Source of the DNA: Jiangella gansuensis DSM 44835
Lineage (GTDB): Bacteria; Actinomycetota; Actinomycetes; Jiangellales; Jiangellaceae
DNA length: 64,000 nt
NCBI RefSeq assembly: GCF_000515395.1
Contig: NZ_KI911782.1
Location: 1,093,090-1,157,089 of the forward strand
Reading direction: 5' to 3'
Of this stretch, positions 16,464 to 24,273 are shown in pieces. A model generated the notes under the pieces. It had not been told where the DNA came from. It was given only the letters and a program-made list of their open reading frames with translations, and searched no databases. The position numbers were made by a program, and so were the translations under genes. The stretch's first letter is position 1. Every line of letters begins with the position of its first letter.

Positions 16464-17582
16464 TCAGAGCGCGGCGATGAGCTCCGCCACCAGCTGTGCC
16501 CGCTCGGGCAGCGACTCGACGACCACCTGCTCGTGGGTCGCGTGCGCGCCGGCGCCGCGCGGCCCGAAGCCATCCAGCGTCGGGACGCCGAGTGACCCGG
16601 TGGTGTTGGTGTCGGCGCCGCCCGCGGCAGGGGCGCCGACGATTCGCTGGCCCACGCGCTCCGCCGCCGCCGTCACAGCGGTCAGCAGGGGCGACGGCGA
16701 CGCGGACCAGGTCGGCCGCCGCGACAGGACCTCGGCCGTCACCGTCGCGCCGGACCGGATCGGGCCCAGCGAGCCGAGCCCGTCCAGAACGATGCGCTCG
16801 GACTCCGCGTCGGCGAACCGCAGGCCAACGTCGGCCCAGGCCGACGCCGGGACGACGTTCGTCCGGCCGCCGCCGCCGATGGTCCCGACGTTGCACAGCA
16901 CCTCGCCGGGCGCGTGGCTGACGATCGTGCGGACCAGGATCAGCTGGTCGACCAGCTCGTCGACGGCTGAGACGCCGGCGTCGGGGTCCAGTGCGGCATG
17001 TGCCTCCACGCCGCGCACGGCGATCCGCAGGCGGGTGCTGCCGCGGCGGCCGGACTTCAGTGAACCATCGGGGTGCGGCGACTCGAACCCCAACGCGGCC
17101 ACCACGCCGTCGGCGCAGGTGCGCACCAGGGATGTCGCGGTGGGGGAGCCAACCTCCTCGTCGGCCACCACGAGCACCCGCACCGGCGGGTGCTCCCGGC
17201 CGTGCAGCAGCTCGAGTGCCGTCTCCATGACGACGAGCCCGCCCTTCATGTCGTAGGCGCCCGGACCGTGGGCGATGCCGTCGTCGACCCGCCACGGCAT
17301 GCCGTCGGCGAGCTGTCCGGCCGGCCAGACGGTGTCGTGGTGGCCGAGCAGCAGCACCGGCGCGGCCGCGACCTTGGCGCCGCTGCCGGGATGCTCCATG
17401 ACCAGGTGGTCGCCGCCCGGCGACGACACGCGGCGCACGGTGGCGCCCAACTCGCGGTGCCGGGCGAGCAGCAGCTCACCGAGTGCGTCGAGGCGCGCGG
17501 CGTCACCGGTAGGCGACTCGTGCCGGACGTAGGTCTCCAGCTGTTCGAGCATCGCGGCCGCCGATGGTGCTGTACGGTTCAT
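16464..17582 (-). CDS. M20 family metallopeptidase/amidohydrolase (probable N-acyl-L-amino acid hydrolase)
   Basis: A 372-residue enzyme with the co-catalytic di-zinc site of clan MH: GHHDTVW (His81, Asp83), the bridging Asp111 in GAYDMKGG, catalytic Glu142 and ligand Glu143 in ADEEVGS, and the final His in the HATHEQV segment. A lid/dimer domain is inserted in the middle. It resembles carboxypeptidase G2 and acyl-amino acid hydrolases. It is divergent from a GNAT-racemase operon; in the characterised N-succinylamino acid racemase pathway an M20 enzyme removes the succinyl group from the L-product. That role is inferred. A TATAGT box six bases before the ATG suggests a leaderless mRNA. Confidence 0.88.
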   Translation of the reverse strand: MNRTAPSAAAMLEQLETYVRHESPTGDAARLDALGELLLARHRELGATVRRVSSPGGDHLVMEHPGSGAKVAAAPVLLLGHHDTVWPAGQLADGMPWRVDDGIAHGPGAYDMKGGLVVMETALELLHGREHPPVRVLVVADEEVGSPTATSLVRTCADGVVAALGFESPHPDGSLKSGRRGSTRLRIAVRGVEAHAALDPDAGVSAVDELVDQLILVRTIVSHAPGEVLCNVGTIGGGGRTNVVPASAWADVGLRFADAESERIVLDGLGSLGPIRSGATVTAEVLSRRPTWSASPSPLLTAVTAAAERVGQRIVGAPAAGGADTNTTGSLGVPTLDGFGPRGAGAHATHEQVVVESLPERAQLVAELIAAL

Positions 17583-17588
17583 GGCGCA

Positions 17589-17604
17589 ACTATACGTTTC
17601 GTAT
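17589..17604. promoter_or_regulatory. Divergent control site: leaderless -10 (minus) and ATACG-N3-CGTAT palindrome
   Basis: On the minus strand TATAGT (17594 to 17589) is followed by six bases and the ATG at 17582, the spacing of a leaderless actinobacterial promoter. It overlaps a palindrome ATACG (17592-17596) / CGTAT (17600-17604). A repressor bound there would block the M20 promoter. The regulator is unknown. Confidence 0.5.
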
Positions 17605-17685
17605 CTTCGCATGATCCCGGCATCGGCGCCGGACGGTGCTGAGGTTGCGGTCCGTATGAAGGGCCGCTCCCGTGAAAGGGGAAGC

Positions 17686-18498
17686 ATGACGACGGCGCAG
17701 TTCCCGCTCGTCGAGCGGCTCTCCTCGGCCGCCGACCTGGCCGACGCCGCGCGGCTGTACCGCGAGGTGTTCGGCTACCAGGACGTCTCCCACTCGGTGA
17801 ACCCGCGGCTGCTGGCGTCGCTGGTGGCCAACGGCGGCTCCGTGGTGGGAGTCCGCGGCCCGGACGGCGCCCTGGTCGCGTTCGCGTACGGCTTCGTCGG
17901 CGTGGACGCCGGCGAGGTCTACCACTACTCGCAGGCCGCCGTGGTCGACGCCGGCCACCAGGGCCTGGGCCTCGGCCGGGCGCTCAAGCGCGGGCAGCGG
18001 GAGGTCGCCCTGGCCGGTGGGCAGACCCGGATGCGCTGGTCGTACGATCCGGCGCTGGTCCGCAACGGGCACTTCAACCTCGACGTGCTGGGCGCGGTCG
18101 GCCGCTGGTTCCGGCCCGACTTCTTCGGGCCCGGCACCGACCGGATGATCGTCGACTGGGACCTCGACGACGAGCGCCGGGCCCGCGAAGCGCCGGCACC
18201 CGCCGAGCCACCGGACGGACTCGCCGACCCGGCCGGCTGGCTGCGGCCCCGCACCTCCAGCCCAGAACGCCCGGAAGACCGGGAGCGCCCGGAAGACCGG
18301 GAGCGCCCGGAAGGCCGGGAGCTCCGGGACCACCCGGACACCTGGCTGCCGCTGCCGCTCGCGCCGGACCCGCGGCAGCAGGAGGCGCTCGGCCGCGCCG
18401 TCGCCGCACTGATCGGCACCGGTCACGTCGCGGTGTCGTGCCTCCGGCTGTCCGAGACGACGGCGGCCTATCGCTTCGTCCGGGCGGATCCGCGATGA
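17686..18498 (+). CDS. GNAT-family N-acyltransferase (candidate D-amino acid N-succinyltransferase)
   Basis: A 270-residue protein. The N-terminal ~170 residues are a GNAT domain: LADAARLYREVFGY, VAFAYGFVGVD, then the acetyl/acyl-CoA site QAAVVDAGHQGLGLGRALKRGQRE (motif A, Q/RxxGxG/A as GHQGLGLG) and the MRWSYDPALVRNGHFNLDVLGA stretch typical of the GNAT found beside MenC-like racemases. After it comes a low-complexity linker of three ERPEDR-type units, then a C-terminal ~60-residue domain. GAAAGGGG precedes the ATG. It overlaps the next gene by four bases. Specificity for D-amino acids and succinyl-CoA is inferred from the neighbouring racemase. Confidence 0.82.
   Translation: MTTAQFPLVERLSSAADLADAARLYREVFGYQDVSHSVNPRLLASLVANGGSVVGVRGPDGALVAFAYGFVGVDAGEVYHYSQAAVVDAGHQGLGLGRALKRGQREVALAGGQTRMRWSYDPALVRNGHFNLDVLGAVGRWFRPDFFGPGTDRMIVDWDLDDERRAREAPAPAEPPDGLADPAGWLRPRTSSPERPEDRERPEDRERPEGRELRDHPDTWLPLPLAPDPRQQEALGRAVAALIGTGHVAVSCLRLSETTAAYRFVRADPR
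18265..18318 (+). repeat. In-frame 18-bp tandem repeat (three units) inside the acyltransferase gene
   Basis: Three consecutive 18-bp units (18265-18282, 18283-18300, 18301-18318) differing at one or two positions encode an ERPEDR/ERPEGR linker between the GNAT domain and the C-terminal extension. It is likely prone to length variation by slippage. Confidence 0.8.
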
Positions 18499-19163
18499 CC
18501 GGCCCGGGTGCGCGCCGGCCACAGGCCGCCAACCGCGACCTCACCAGCCCGCACCAGCGCTTCGGCGCCCGCCTGCAGCGGCCGAAGTCCGCCGCGAACC
18601 TGCAGGCGCGCGTCATCGAGCAGGAGACCCGCACACTGGCCGAGGCGTTCGCCCGGGTCAGCGCGGACGGTTCCGTCGCGGCGGCCGCGGCCACGGTGGT
18701 GGCGGCGCGGCGCCGGTTCGTCGCCGGTACCGGCAAGGCGTTCGCGTACGCGTCGCTGCTGGCGGTGGACCTCTCCGCGGGCCTGTCGAACGTCACCCTG
18801 GTCGACGGGACGCTGGTGCGGCACGTGGACGTGCTGGCCGACGTCCGCGACTCCGACGTGCTGGTGGCCATCTCGTTGCGGCGCTATCGACGCGAGACGG
18901 TCGCGCTGGCCGAGCGGTTCGCGGCGGCGGGTGGCACCGTCGTCGCCGTCACGGATGCGGCCGGGTCGCCGCTGACGGCGGTGGCCGGCCAGTCGATCGT
19001 CGTGCCGACCGACAGCGCGTCGTTCGCGGACTCGCCGACGGCCGTCGCCGCGGTGATCCACTTGCTGGCCACGCTGACGACGGCGAGCGCGAAGGGCGCG
19101 CGGCGGCGGCTGGCGGAGCGCGACCGGCTGGCCGACGAACTCGACATCTACTGGGAGGGTTGA
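18495..19163 (+). CDS. SIS-domain protein (RpiR-like without its DNA-binding domain)
   Basis: A 222-residue protein. From about residue 75 it has a sugar isomerase (SIS) domain: RRRFVAGTGKAFAYASLLAVDLS, DSDVLVAISLRRYRRETVALAERFAAAGGTVVAVTDAAGSPL and a final helix. The preceding ~70 residues correspond to the linker helix seen in RpiR regulators, but the N-terminal RpiR helix-turn-helix is absent. SIS domains bind phosphosugars or related ligands. It overlaps the GNAT gene (ATGA) and is followed directly by the racemase. It could be a sensor needing a partner, or an isomerase-like enzyme; a transcription factor role is uncertain. Confidence 0.8.
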   Translation: MTGPGARRPQAANRDLTSPHQRFGARLQRPKSAANLQARVIEQETRTLAEAFARVSADGSVAAAAATVVAARRRFVAGTGKAFAYASLLAVDLSAGLSNVTLVDGTLVRHVDVLADVRDSDVLVAISLRRYRRETVALAERFAAAGGTVVAVTDAAGSPLTAVAGQSIVVPTDSASFADSPTAVAAVIHLLATLTTASAKGARRRLAERDRLADELDIYWEG

Positions 19164-19165
19164 CG

Positions 19166-20296
19166 TTGCTGGTCACCGAGGCCTCGTTGCACCTGGTCCG
19201 GCTGCCGCTGGTGCACGAGTTCCGCACCAGTTCGCACGCGAAGAAGCATCTCGAGCACATCCTCGTGCGGCTGACCGACGCGGACGGCGCCGTTGGCTGG
19301 GGTGAGATCGCCTCGCCCACGGACCCGTACTACTCGCCGGAGACGGTGGACACGTGCTGGCTGGTCGCCGAGCGGTACCTGTTGCCGGCGGTGGTCGGCC
19401 GGAGTTGGCAACACCCGTCGGAGGTAGCCGCCGCGTGGGCGAAGGTGCGTGGTCACCGCTTCGCCAAGGCCGGGGTCGACATCGCCGCGTGGGTGCTCTG
19501 GGCCACCGGGCGGGGCGTGCCGCTCGCGCAGGCCCTCGGCGGTACCCGCCGGTCGGTCGTCGCGGGGGTGTCGCTGGGCATCGAGCCGACCATCGACGCG
19601 CTGCTCGCCGAGGTCACCAAGCAGGTGGAGGCCGGGTATCCGCGGGTCAAGCTCAAGATCGCACCCGGCTGGGACGTCGAGCCGGTGCGGCAGGTCCGGC
19701 GGGCGTTCCCGGAGCTCATGCTGCACGTGGACGCGAACGGCGCCTACGGGGAGTCCGACGACGAGCTGCGGGCACTACGGGCGCTCGACGAGCACGGCCT
19801 GTCCATGATCGAGCAGCCGTTCGGCCCGCGGAACCTGCTGGCGCACGCGACCCTGCAGCGTGACATCGACACCCCGATCTGCCTGGATGAGTCGGTCGAC
19901 TCCGTCGACGACCTGCGCACCGCGCTCGTGCTGGGCGCGCTGAAGGTGCTGAACATCAAGGTGTCCCGGATGGGCGGGCTGGGCGCGGCCGTGCTCGCCC
20001 ACGACGTCGCCGGCGAGCACGGCATCCCGGTGTGGTGCGGCGGCATGCACGAGTTCGGGGTCGGCCGGGCCGCCAACGTGGCGTTGTCCAGCCTGCCCGG
20101 GTTCACGCTGCCGTCGGACGTGTCGGCGTCGGAGAAGTACTACGAGCGCGATGTGATCCTCCCGCCGGTCACCGCGGCCGCGGGCGTCGTCGAGGTCCCG
20201 GCGGTGCCGGGGCTCGGCCACGTCGTGGACACCGAGCTGATCGAAGCGGCCACGCTGCGGACCACGACCGTGCGCGCCGGCCGTCTCGCCGAATAG
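19166..20296 (+). CDS. N-succinylamino acid racemase / o-succinylbenzoate synthase-like enolase-superfamily enzyme
   Basis: A 376-residue enzyme of the muconate-lactonizing subgroup. The catalytic set is complete: KLK (Lys162, Lys164) in RVKLKIAPGWD, metal ligands Asp189 (VDANGAY), Glu216 (MIEQPF) and Asp241 (CLDESV), and Lys265 in NIKVSRMGG on the opposite face. This two-lysine arrangement supports 1,1-proton transfer (racemisation). TTG 19166 is preferred to TTG 19160 because GGGAGGG (19153-19159) is six bases before it. There are no menaquinone genes nearby, so racemisation of N-acylamino acids, using GNAT-made substrates, fits better than OSBS activity. Confidence 0.85.
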   Translation: MLVTEASLHLVRLPLVHEFRTSSHAKKHLEHILVRLTDADGAVGWGEIASPTDPYYSPETVDTCWLVAERYLLPAVVGRSWQHPSEVAAAWAKVRGHRFAKAGVDIAAWVLWATGRGVPLAQALGGTRRSVVAGVSLGIEPTIDALLAEVTKQVEAGYPRVKLKIAPGWDVEPVRQVRRAFPELMLHVDANGAYGESDDELRALRALDEHGLSMIEQPFGPRNLLAHATLQRDIDTPICLDESVDSVDDLRTALVLGALKVLNIKVSRMGGLGAAVLAHDVAGEHGIPVWCGGMHEFGVGRAANVALSSLPGFTLPSDVSASEKYYERDVILPPVTAAAGVVEVPAVPGLGHVVDTELIEAATLRTTTVRAGRLAE

Positions 20297-20308
20297 AACG
20301 GAGCCGTC

Positions 20309-21718
20309 ATGACAACGCCCGCCCTGCGGGACACGAACCGGGCGCCGGTCCCGGTGAAGAACGTCGTCGCCGCCGGCCTGCTGGTCGCCTCGCTGATCGC
20401 GGCGCTCGTGCTCAACCTCACCACCGACGAGCTGGGACTGTGGGGCCTGCTCCCCATCGTCGTGTACGCCGTCCTCGTCCTGCTCGAGGTCAACGTCGTG
20501 CTGGCGACCGGCGTGGCGATGGTGGTGGGGTTCGTGCTCACCGGTGCCGGGCCGCTCGAGATCAGCACGATGATGTCGGAGTCGCTGGGCTCGTTCATCG
20601 CGGTGATCGGGCTGATCATCATGCTCGGCGCCGGGCTGGGGCGTATCGCGTCTGACACCGGCGCGGCGCAGACGCTGGTGCGCGCGCTGCTGCAAGGTGT
20701 CGGGCTGAACAGCGCGGTGCGCATCCAGGTGGGCATCATGCTCGCCAGCACCGTGCTGGTCGGATCGCTGGGCACGCTGGCCGGGGCCAACGCGATCCTC
20801 GCGCCGATCGTGATCCCGGTGGCCGCCGCGGTCAGCCGGTCCCGCCCGTCCGTGGCGGCGATGCTGCACGCGGGCGGCGCCGCGGGGTTGATCATCGGGC
20901 CGTTCACGCCGCCGGTCGTGACCATTACCGGCGCGGCCGGTCTCAGCTACGTCGAGTACCTGCTCACCGCCGGGCTGCCGATGGCCGTCGTCACCTGGCT
21001 GACCGGCTTCTTCATGGCCCGCTACATCCAGCGCCGCACCGAGGCCGACCAGTACACGGAGCAGGAACTGGCCGGCCTGGACACCGGCTCGGAGCCCACC
21101 GGCCGCGAGAAGCGGGCCGCGTTCGCGTTCATCGGCACGCTGGTCGCGATGGCCGTGCTGGGCGTGATCCTGGAAGCCGGGTTCGCCTACGCGATCCTGG
21201 TCATGCTGGTCACCGCGATCGTGACGGCGTTCGCCGGCGGGATGCGCCCGGCCGACGCGCTGACCTCCTTCTACGCCGGGGCGTCGCAGCTGCTCTGGCT
21301 GTTCTTCCTCTTCTGGTTGTTCAACCCGCTGCTGGTGATGCTGGAGCAGTCCGGCGCGTACGGCGCGCTGCTGGACGCCCTGCAGCCGGCGCTGGAGGAC
21401 GCCGGCCCGTGGCCGTTCCTGATGCTCACCCTCCTGGTCGGCTGGCTGGGCGTGGCCGGTGCGGCCGTCGCCCAGGTCGCGCTGATCGACGAGCTGCTGT
21501 GGCCGCTGGCCGCGAGCGTCGGGGTACCGGCGACGGCGTGGGGTGCGGCGCTGCTCGGTGGTAGCCAGATCGACTGGTTCGGGCCGTTCCCCAACGCGGA
21601 CATGATCGGCCAGATGGGGCTGGCCCGCTCGTCCAACCTGCGGATGATGCTGGTCAACGGCTGGACGATCATGGCCGCCAACCTGGTGCTGTTCGCCGTG
21701 CTGTTCGCGGTGCTCTGA
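20309..21718 (+). CDS. Multi-pass ion-coupled permease (GntP/NhaC-like)
   Basis: A 469-residue membrane protein with about 11-12 hydrophobic segments. These include IGLIIMLGAGLGRIASDTGAAQTLVRALL, LGTLAGANAILAPIVIPVAAAV, GLIIGPFTPPVVTITGAAGLSYVEYL and an interruption rich in charged residues near residue 250. The re-entrant GANAILAPIVIP and GPFTPP motifs and internal repetition are features of the ion transporter superfamily (GntP, NhaC, DASS relatives). Co-location with racemase and deacylases suggests uptake of amino acids or N-acylamino acids, driven by H+ or Na+. The exact family and substrate are uncertain. Confidence 0.78.
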   Translation: MTTPALRDTNRAPVPVKNVVAAGLLVASLIAALVLNLTTDELGLWGLLPIVVYAVLVLLEVNVVLATGVAMVVGFVLTGAGPLEISTMMSESLGSFIAVIGLIIMLGAGLGRIASDTGAAQTLVRALLQGVGLNSAVRIQVGIMLASTVLVGSLGTLAGANAILAPIVIPVAAAVSRSRPSVAAMLHAGGAAGLIIGPFTPPVVTITGAAGLSYVEYLLTAGLPMAVVTWLTGFFMARYIQRRTEADQYTEQELAGLDTGSEPTGREKRAAFAFIGTLVAMAVLGVILEAGFAYAILVMLVTAIVTAFAGGMRPADALTSFYAGASQLLWLFFLFWLFNPLLVMLEQSGAYGALLDALQPALEDAGPWPFLMLTLLVGWLGVAGAAVAQVALIDELLWPLAASVGVPATAWGAALLGGSQIDWFGPFPNADMIGQMGLARSSNLRMMLVNGWTIMAANLVLFAVLFAVL

Positions 21719-21719
21719 G

Positions 21720-22535
21720 ATGTGGCCGGCGCCGCGGGCCGACCGGCTCCGTGCCGGGCTGGCCTCGCTCGCCGAGGCCGGCCCGGGGCGGTGGGCTTTC
21801 GCCGTGTGGGAGCAGGGGCGGCCGGTGGTCTCCCTGAGCGGTGCCGAGCCGGTGCCGGCGGCCAGCACCATCAAGGTGCCGCTGCTGGTGCTGGCGTTGC
21901 AGGACGTGGCCACCGGACGGCGCGATCTCGACGACGACGTGCCGGTGCCGGCGGAGCGTGCCGGCGGGGCCGGAGTGCTGCGGCTGCTGCCGTCGGTGCG
22001 GCGGCTGCGGTTCGCCGAGCTGCTGACCCTGATGATCGCCGTCAGCGACAACGCCGCCAGCAACCTGGTGATCGAACTGCTCGGCCTCGACGACGCCGAC
22101 CGGCGCCTCGCCGCGCTCGGCCTGACCGGCACCAGGCTGCGCCGCCGGCTGATGGACACGGAGGCGGCCCGGGCCGGCCTGGAGAACGTGACGACGGCCG
22201 ACGACCAGTCCCGGCTGCTCGACCGCCTGGCCGGCCCGGACCTGCTGCCGGCACCGTTGCGCGCCTTCGCCCTCGATGCGCTGGCCGAGCAGCAGGTCAA
22301 CGACCGGATGCCGACGCAGCTCGGTGACGACGTGCGGTGCCTGCACAAGACCGGTGAGCTCCCGGGCGTGCGGCACGACGTCGGCCTGCTCGAGTTCGAC
22401 GGACGGACGGTGGCGCTCGCCGCGCTGGGCACCGAGCTGACCGATCCGGCGACGCTGCGGCTGGCCGGCAGTGGGCCGGCAGGTACCGTGATCGGCGCTG
22501 CGGCACGGATGGTGGTGGAGGTGGCCCGGACATGA
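21720..22535 (+). CDS. Class A beta-lactamase-like serine hydrolase, apparently cytoplasmic
   Basis: A 271-residue protein with all three active-site elements of class A penicillin-recognising enzymes: STIK (Ser49-x-x-Lys), SDN (~residue 108) and KTG in HKTGELPG (~residue 211). An E-x-x-R-x-x-LEN-like omega-loop region (DTEAARAGLENVTT) is also present. There is no signal peptide; the protein starts directly with the enzyme fold, so it should act in the cytoplasm. It is translationally linked to the permease upstream (TGAGATG) and the D-aminoacylase downstream (ATGA). In this setting a D-amino-acid amidase or D-peptide hydrolase is more plausible than antibiotic resistance. Confidence 0.85.
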   Translation: MWPAPRADRLRAGLASLAEAGPGRWAFAVWEQGRPVVSLSGAEPVPAASTIKVPLLVLALQDVATGRRDLDDDVPVPAERAGGAGVLRLLPSVRRLRFAELLTLMIAVSDNAASNLVIELLGLDDADRRLAALGLTGTRLRRRLMDTEAARAGLENVTTADDQSRLLDRLAGPDLLPAPLRAFALDALAEQQVNDRMPTQLGDDVRCLHKTGELPGVRHDVGLLEFDGRTVALAALGTELTDPATLRLAGSGPAGTVIGAAARMVVEVART

Positions 22536-24103
22536 GTGAACTGGACGTCGTCCTGCGGGGCGGGACCGTGGTGGACGGTTCCGGCGGTGACCCGTTCGTC
22601 GCCGACGTCGGCATCGGCGCGGGACTGATCCGGGCCGTGTCCGCGGACCGGCTGAGCGCCCGGCGGGTCATCGACGCGTCGGGGCAGGTGGTGACGCCGG
22701 GCTTCGTCGACCTGCATTCGCACGCCGACTTCACCCTGCCCGGTTGGCCGGCGGCCACCACACAGATCTGCCAGGGGGTGACGACGCTTCTGGTCGGCAA
22801 CTGCGGATGGTCACCGTTCCCCGTCGGCGACCTGGCCGAGCTGCGGTCGGCCACCGCGTTCTTCGACCCCGATCTCGACTGGGCATGGAGCGACGTCGAC
22901 GGGTTCGCCACCGCGGCCGACGCCGTCCGGCCAGCGGTGAACGTCGCCCTGCAGGTCGGTCACTCCTCGCTGCGGCTGGCGGCGATGGGTGGCGCGGACC
23001 GGGCAGCCGATGCCGGCGACCTCGACCGGATGGCCGGGTGGCTGGGCGGCACGGCCGCACGCCTGCTGCACGGCTTCTCCACCGGCCTCATCTACGCGCC
23101 CGGCACCTACTCCGACGAGGCCGAGGTGCGGCACCTGGTGAAGGCCGCCGCGGCGTCCGGATTGCTCTACTCCACCCACATCCGCGACGAGTCGGCGGGG
23201 TTGCTGGACGCGATCGGTGAGGCCGTCGACGCCGCGGCCGCCGCCGGCGCCCGCCTGGAGATCTCGCACCTGAAGTCGATAGGGCCCGTCGACCACGGCG
23301 GCGTCCCAGCGGCGCTGGAGCTGATCGACGAAGCCGTGGCACGCGGCGTCGACGTGGCCGCCGACGTCTACCCGTACACCGCGTCGAGCACCACGCTGAC
23401 GTCGCGGCTGCCGGGCTGGGCCATGGACGGCGGCCCCGGCGAGCTGCTGCGCCGGCTGGCCGACCCGGCCGGGCGGGAGCGGATCGCGGCGGAACTGCGC
23501 GCGCAGACGGGAATCCTGCTCGACCCGGCCGGGGTCGTCATCGCCGAGCTGGGGCCAGGCCGGTACGCCGACGCGGCCGGAGCCAGCATCGCGGACATCG
23601 CCCGCCGCGACGGCGTCGACGCCGCCGAGGCGGTGCTGCGGGTCCTGGAGGCGCACGATGCCGCGGTCGCGGTGGTCAACCACGGCATGCGCGAGGACGA
23701 CGTCATCGCGGCGCTGCGCCACCCGCGGGTGTCGGTCGCCAGCGACGGCTGGGTACTGAAGCCGTCCGGCGCCGGCCGGCCGCACCCGCGCAGCTTCGGG
23801 ACCTTCCCGCGGGTGCTGGCGCGCTACGTCCGCGACCTCGGCGTGCTCTCCCTGCCGGAAGCGGTGCGCAAGATGACGGCGTGGCCGGCGGCCCGGCTGG
23901 GCCTGACCGACCGGGGCACGATCGCGCCCGGCAAGGTCGCCGACGTCGTCGTGCTGGACGCCGAGCGCGTCGCGGACACGTCGACGTTCGACCAGCCATG
24001 GCGGCTGCCCACCGGGATCAGCACCGTCCTCGTCGGCGGGCAGCCGGCGCTGGACGGCGGTGAGCCGACCGACGTCCGGGCCGGGCGCGTCCTGCGCAGG
24101 TAA
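22532..24103 (+). CDS. N-acyl-D-amino-acid deacylase family amidohydrolase
   Basis: A 523-residue metal-dependent amidohydrolase, the usual D-aminoacylase length. Landmarks: N-terminal beta-sandwich LDVVLRGGTVVDGSGGDPFVADVGI; metal site DLHSHADF (HxH); the GNCGWSPFP motif, where the Cys is a conserved ligand in this family; GLIYAPGTYSDEAEV; the THIRDES and EISHLKS histidines; and the metal-Asp in VASDGWVL. It hydrolyses N-acyl-D-amino acids to D-amino acid and acid. It closes an operon with GNAT, racemase, permease and serine hydrolase. This gives two routes for acylated D-amino acids: deacylation here or racemisation plus L-specific deacylation. Confidence 0.88.
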   Translation: MSELDVVLRGGTVVDGSGGDPFVADVGIGAGLIRAVSADRLSARRVIDASGQVVTPGFVDLHSHADFTLPGWPAATTQICQGVTTLLVGNCGWSPFPVGDLAELRSATAFFDPDLDWAWSDVDGFATAADAVRPAVNVALQVGHSSLRLAAMGGADRAADAGDLDRMAGWLGGTAARLLHGFSTGLIYAPGTYSDEAEVRHLVKAAAASGLLYSTHIRDESAGLLDAIGEAVDAAAAAGARLEISHLKSIGPVDHGGVPAALELIDEAVARGVDVAADVYPYTASSTTLTSRLPGWAMDGGPGELLRRLADPAGRERIAAELRAQTGILLDPAGVVIAELGPGRYADAAGASIADIARRDGVDAAEAVLRVLEAHDAAVAVVNHGMREDDVIAALRHPRVSVASDGWVLKPSGAGRPHPRSFGTFPRVLARYVRDLGVLSLPEAVRKMTAWPAARLGLTDRGTIAPGKVADVVVLDAERVADTSTFDQPWRLPTGISTVLVGGQPALDGGEPTDVRAGRVLRR

Positions 24104-24273
24104 AGCCGATGATCCTGGGGTGATCCCCGGTCCGGAACGGGGGTTACCCCCAGCACGGATCGGGGGTCTTCCGGGTTACCGCGTCGCGTCCTCGCGGCGA
24201 GAGTGAGTACCGCCACCGGCGAGCTCGACCGGCGGCGACGACACCACACCGACTCACCGCCGACGAGGACGCC

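Noticed and set aside
19160-20296. menC assignment (o-succinylbenzoate synthase)
   Set aside because: No other menaquinone gene is near, and GNAT, M20 and D-aminoacylase neighbours favour an N-acylamino acid racemase role; OSBS activity is not excluded by sequence alone.
21720-22535. Antibiotic-resistance beta-lactamase
   Set aside because: No signal peptide and an operon context of D-amino acid metabolism argue against resistance.
19775-22723. 982-codon open frame on the minus strand
   Set aside because: It is antisense to the racemase, permease and serine hydrolase genes, is Arg/His/Pro-rich low complexity and has no recognisable domain; it is a codon-bias shadow in GC-rich DNA.
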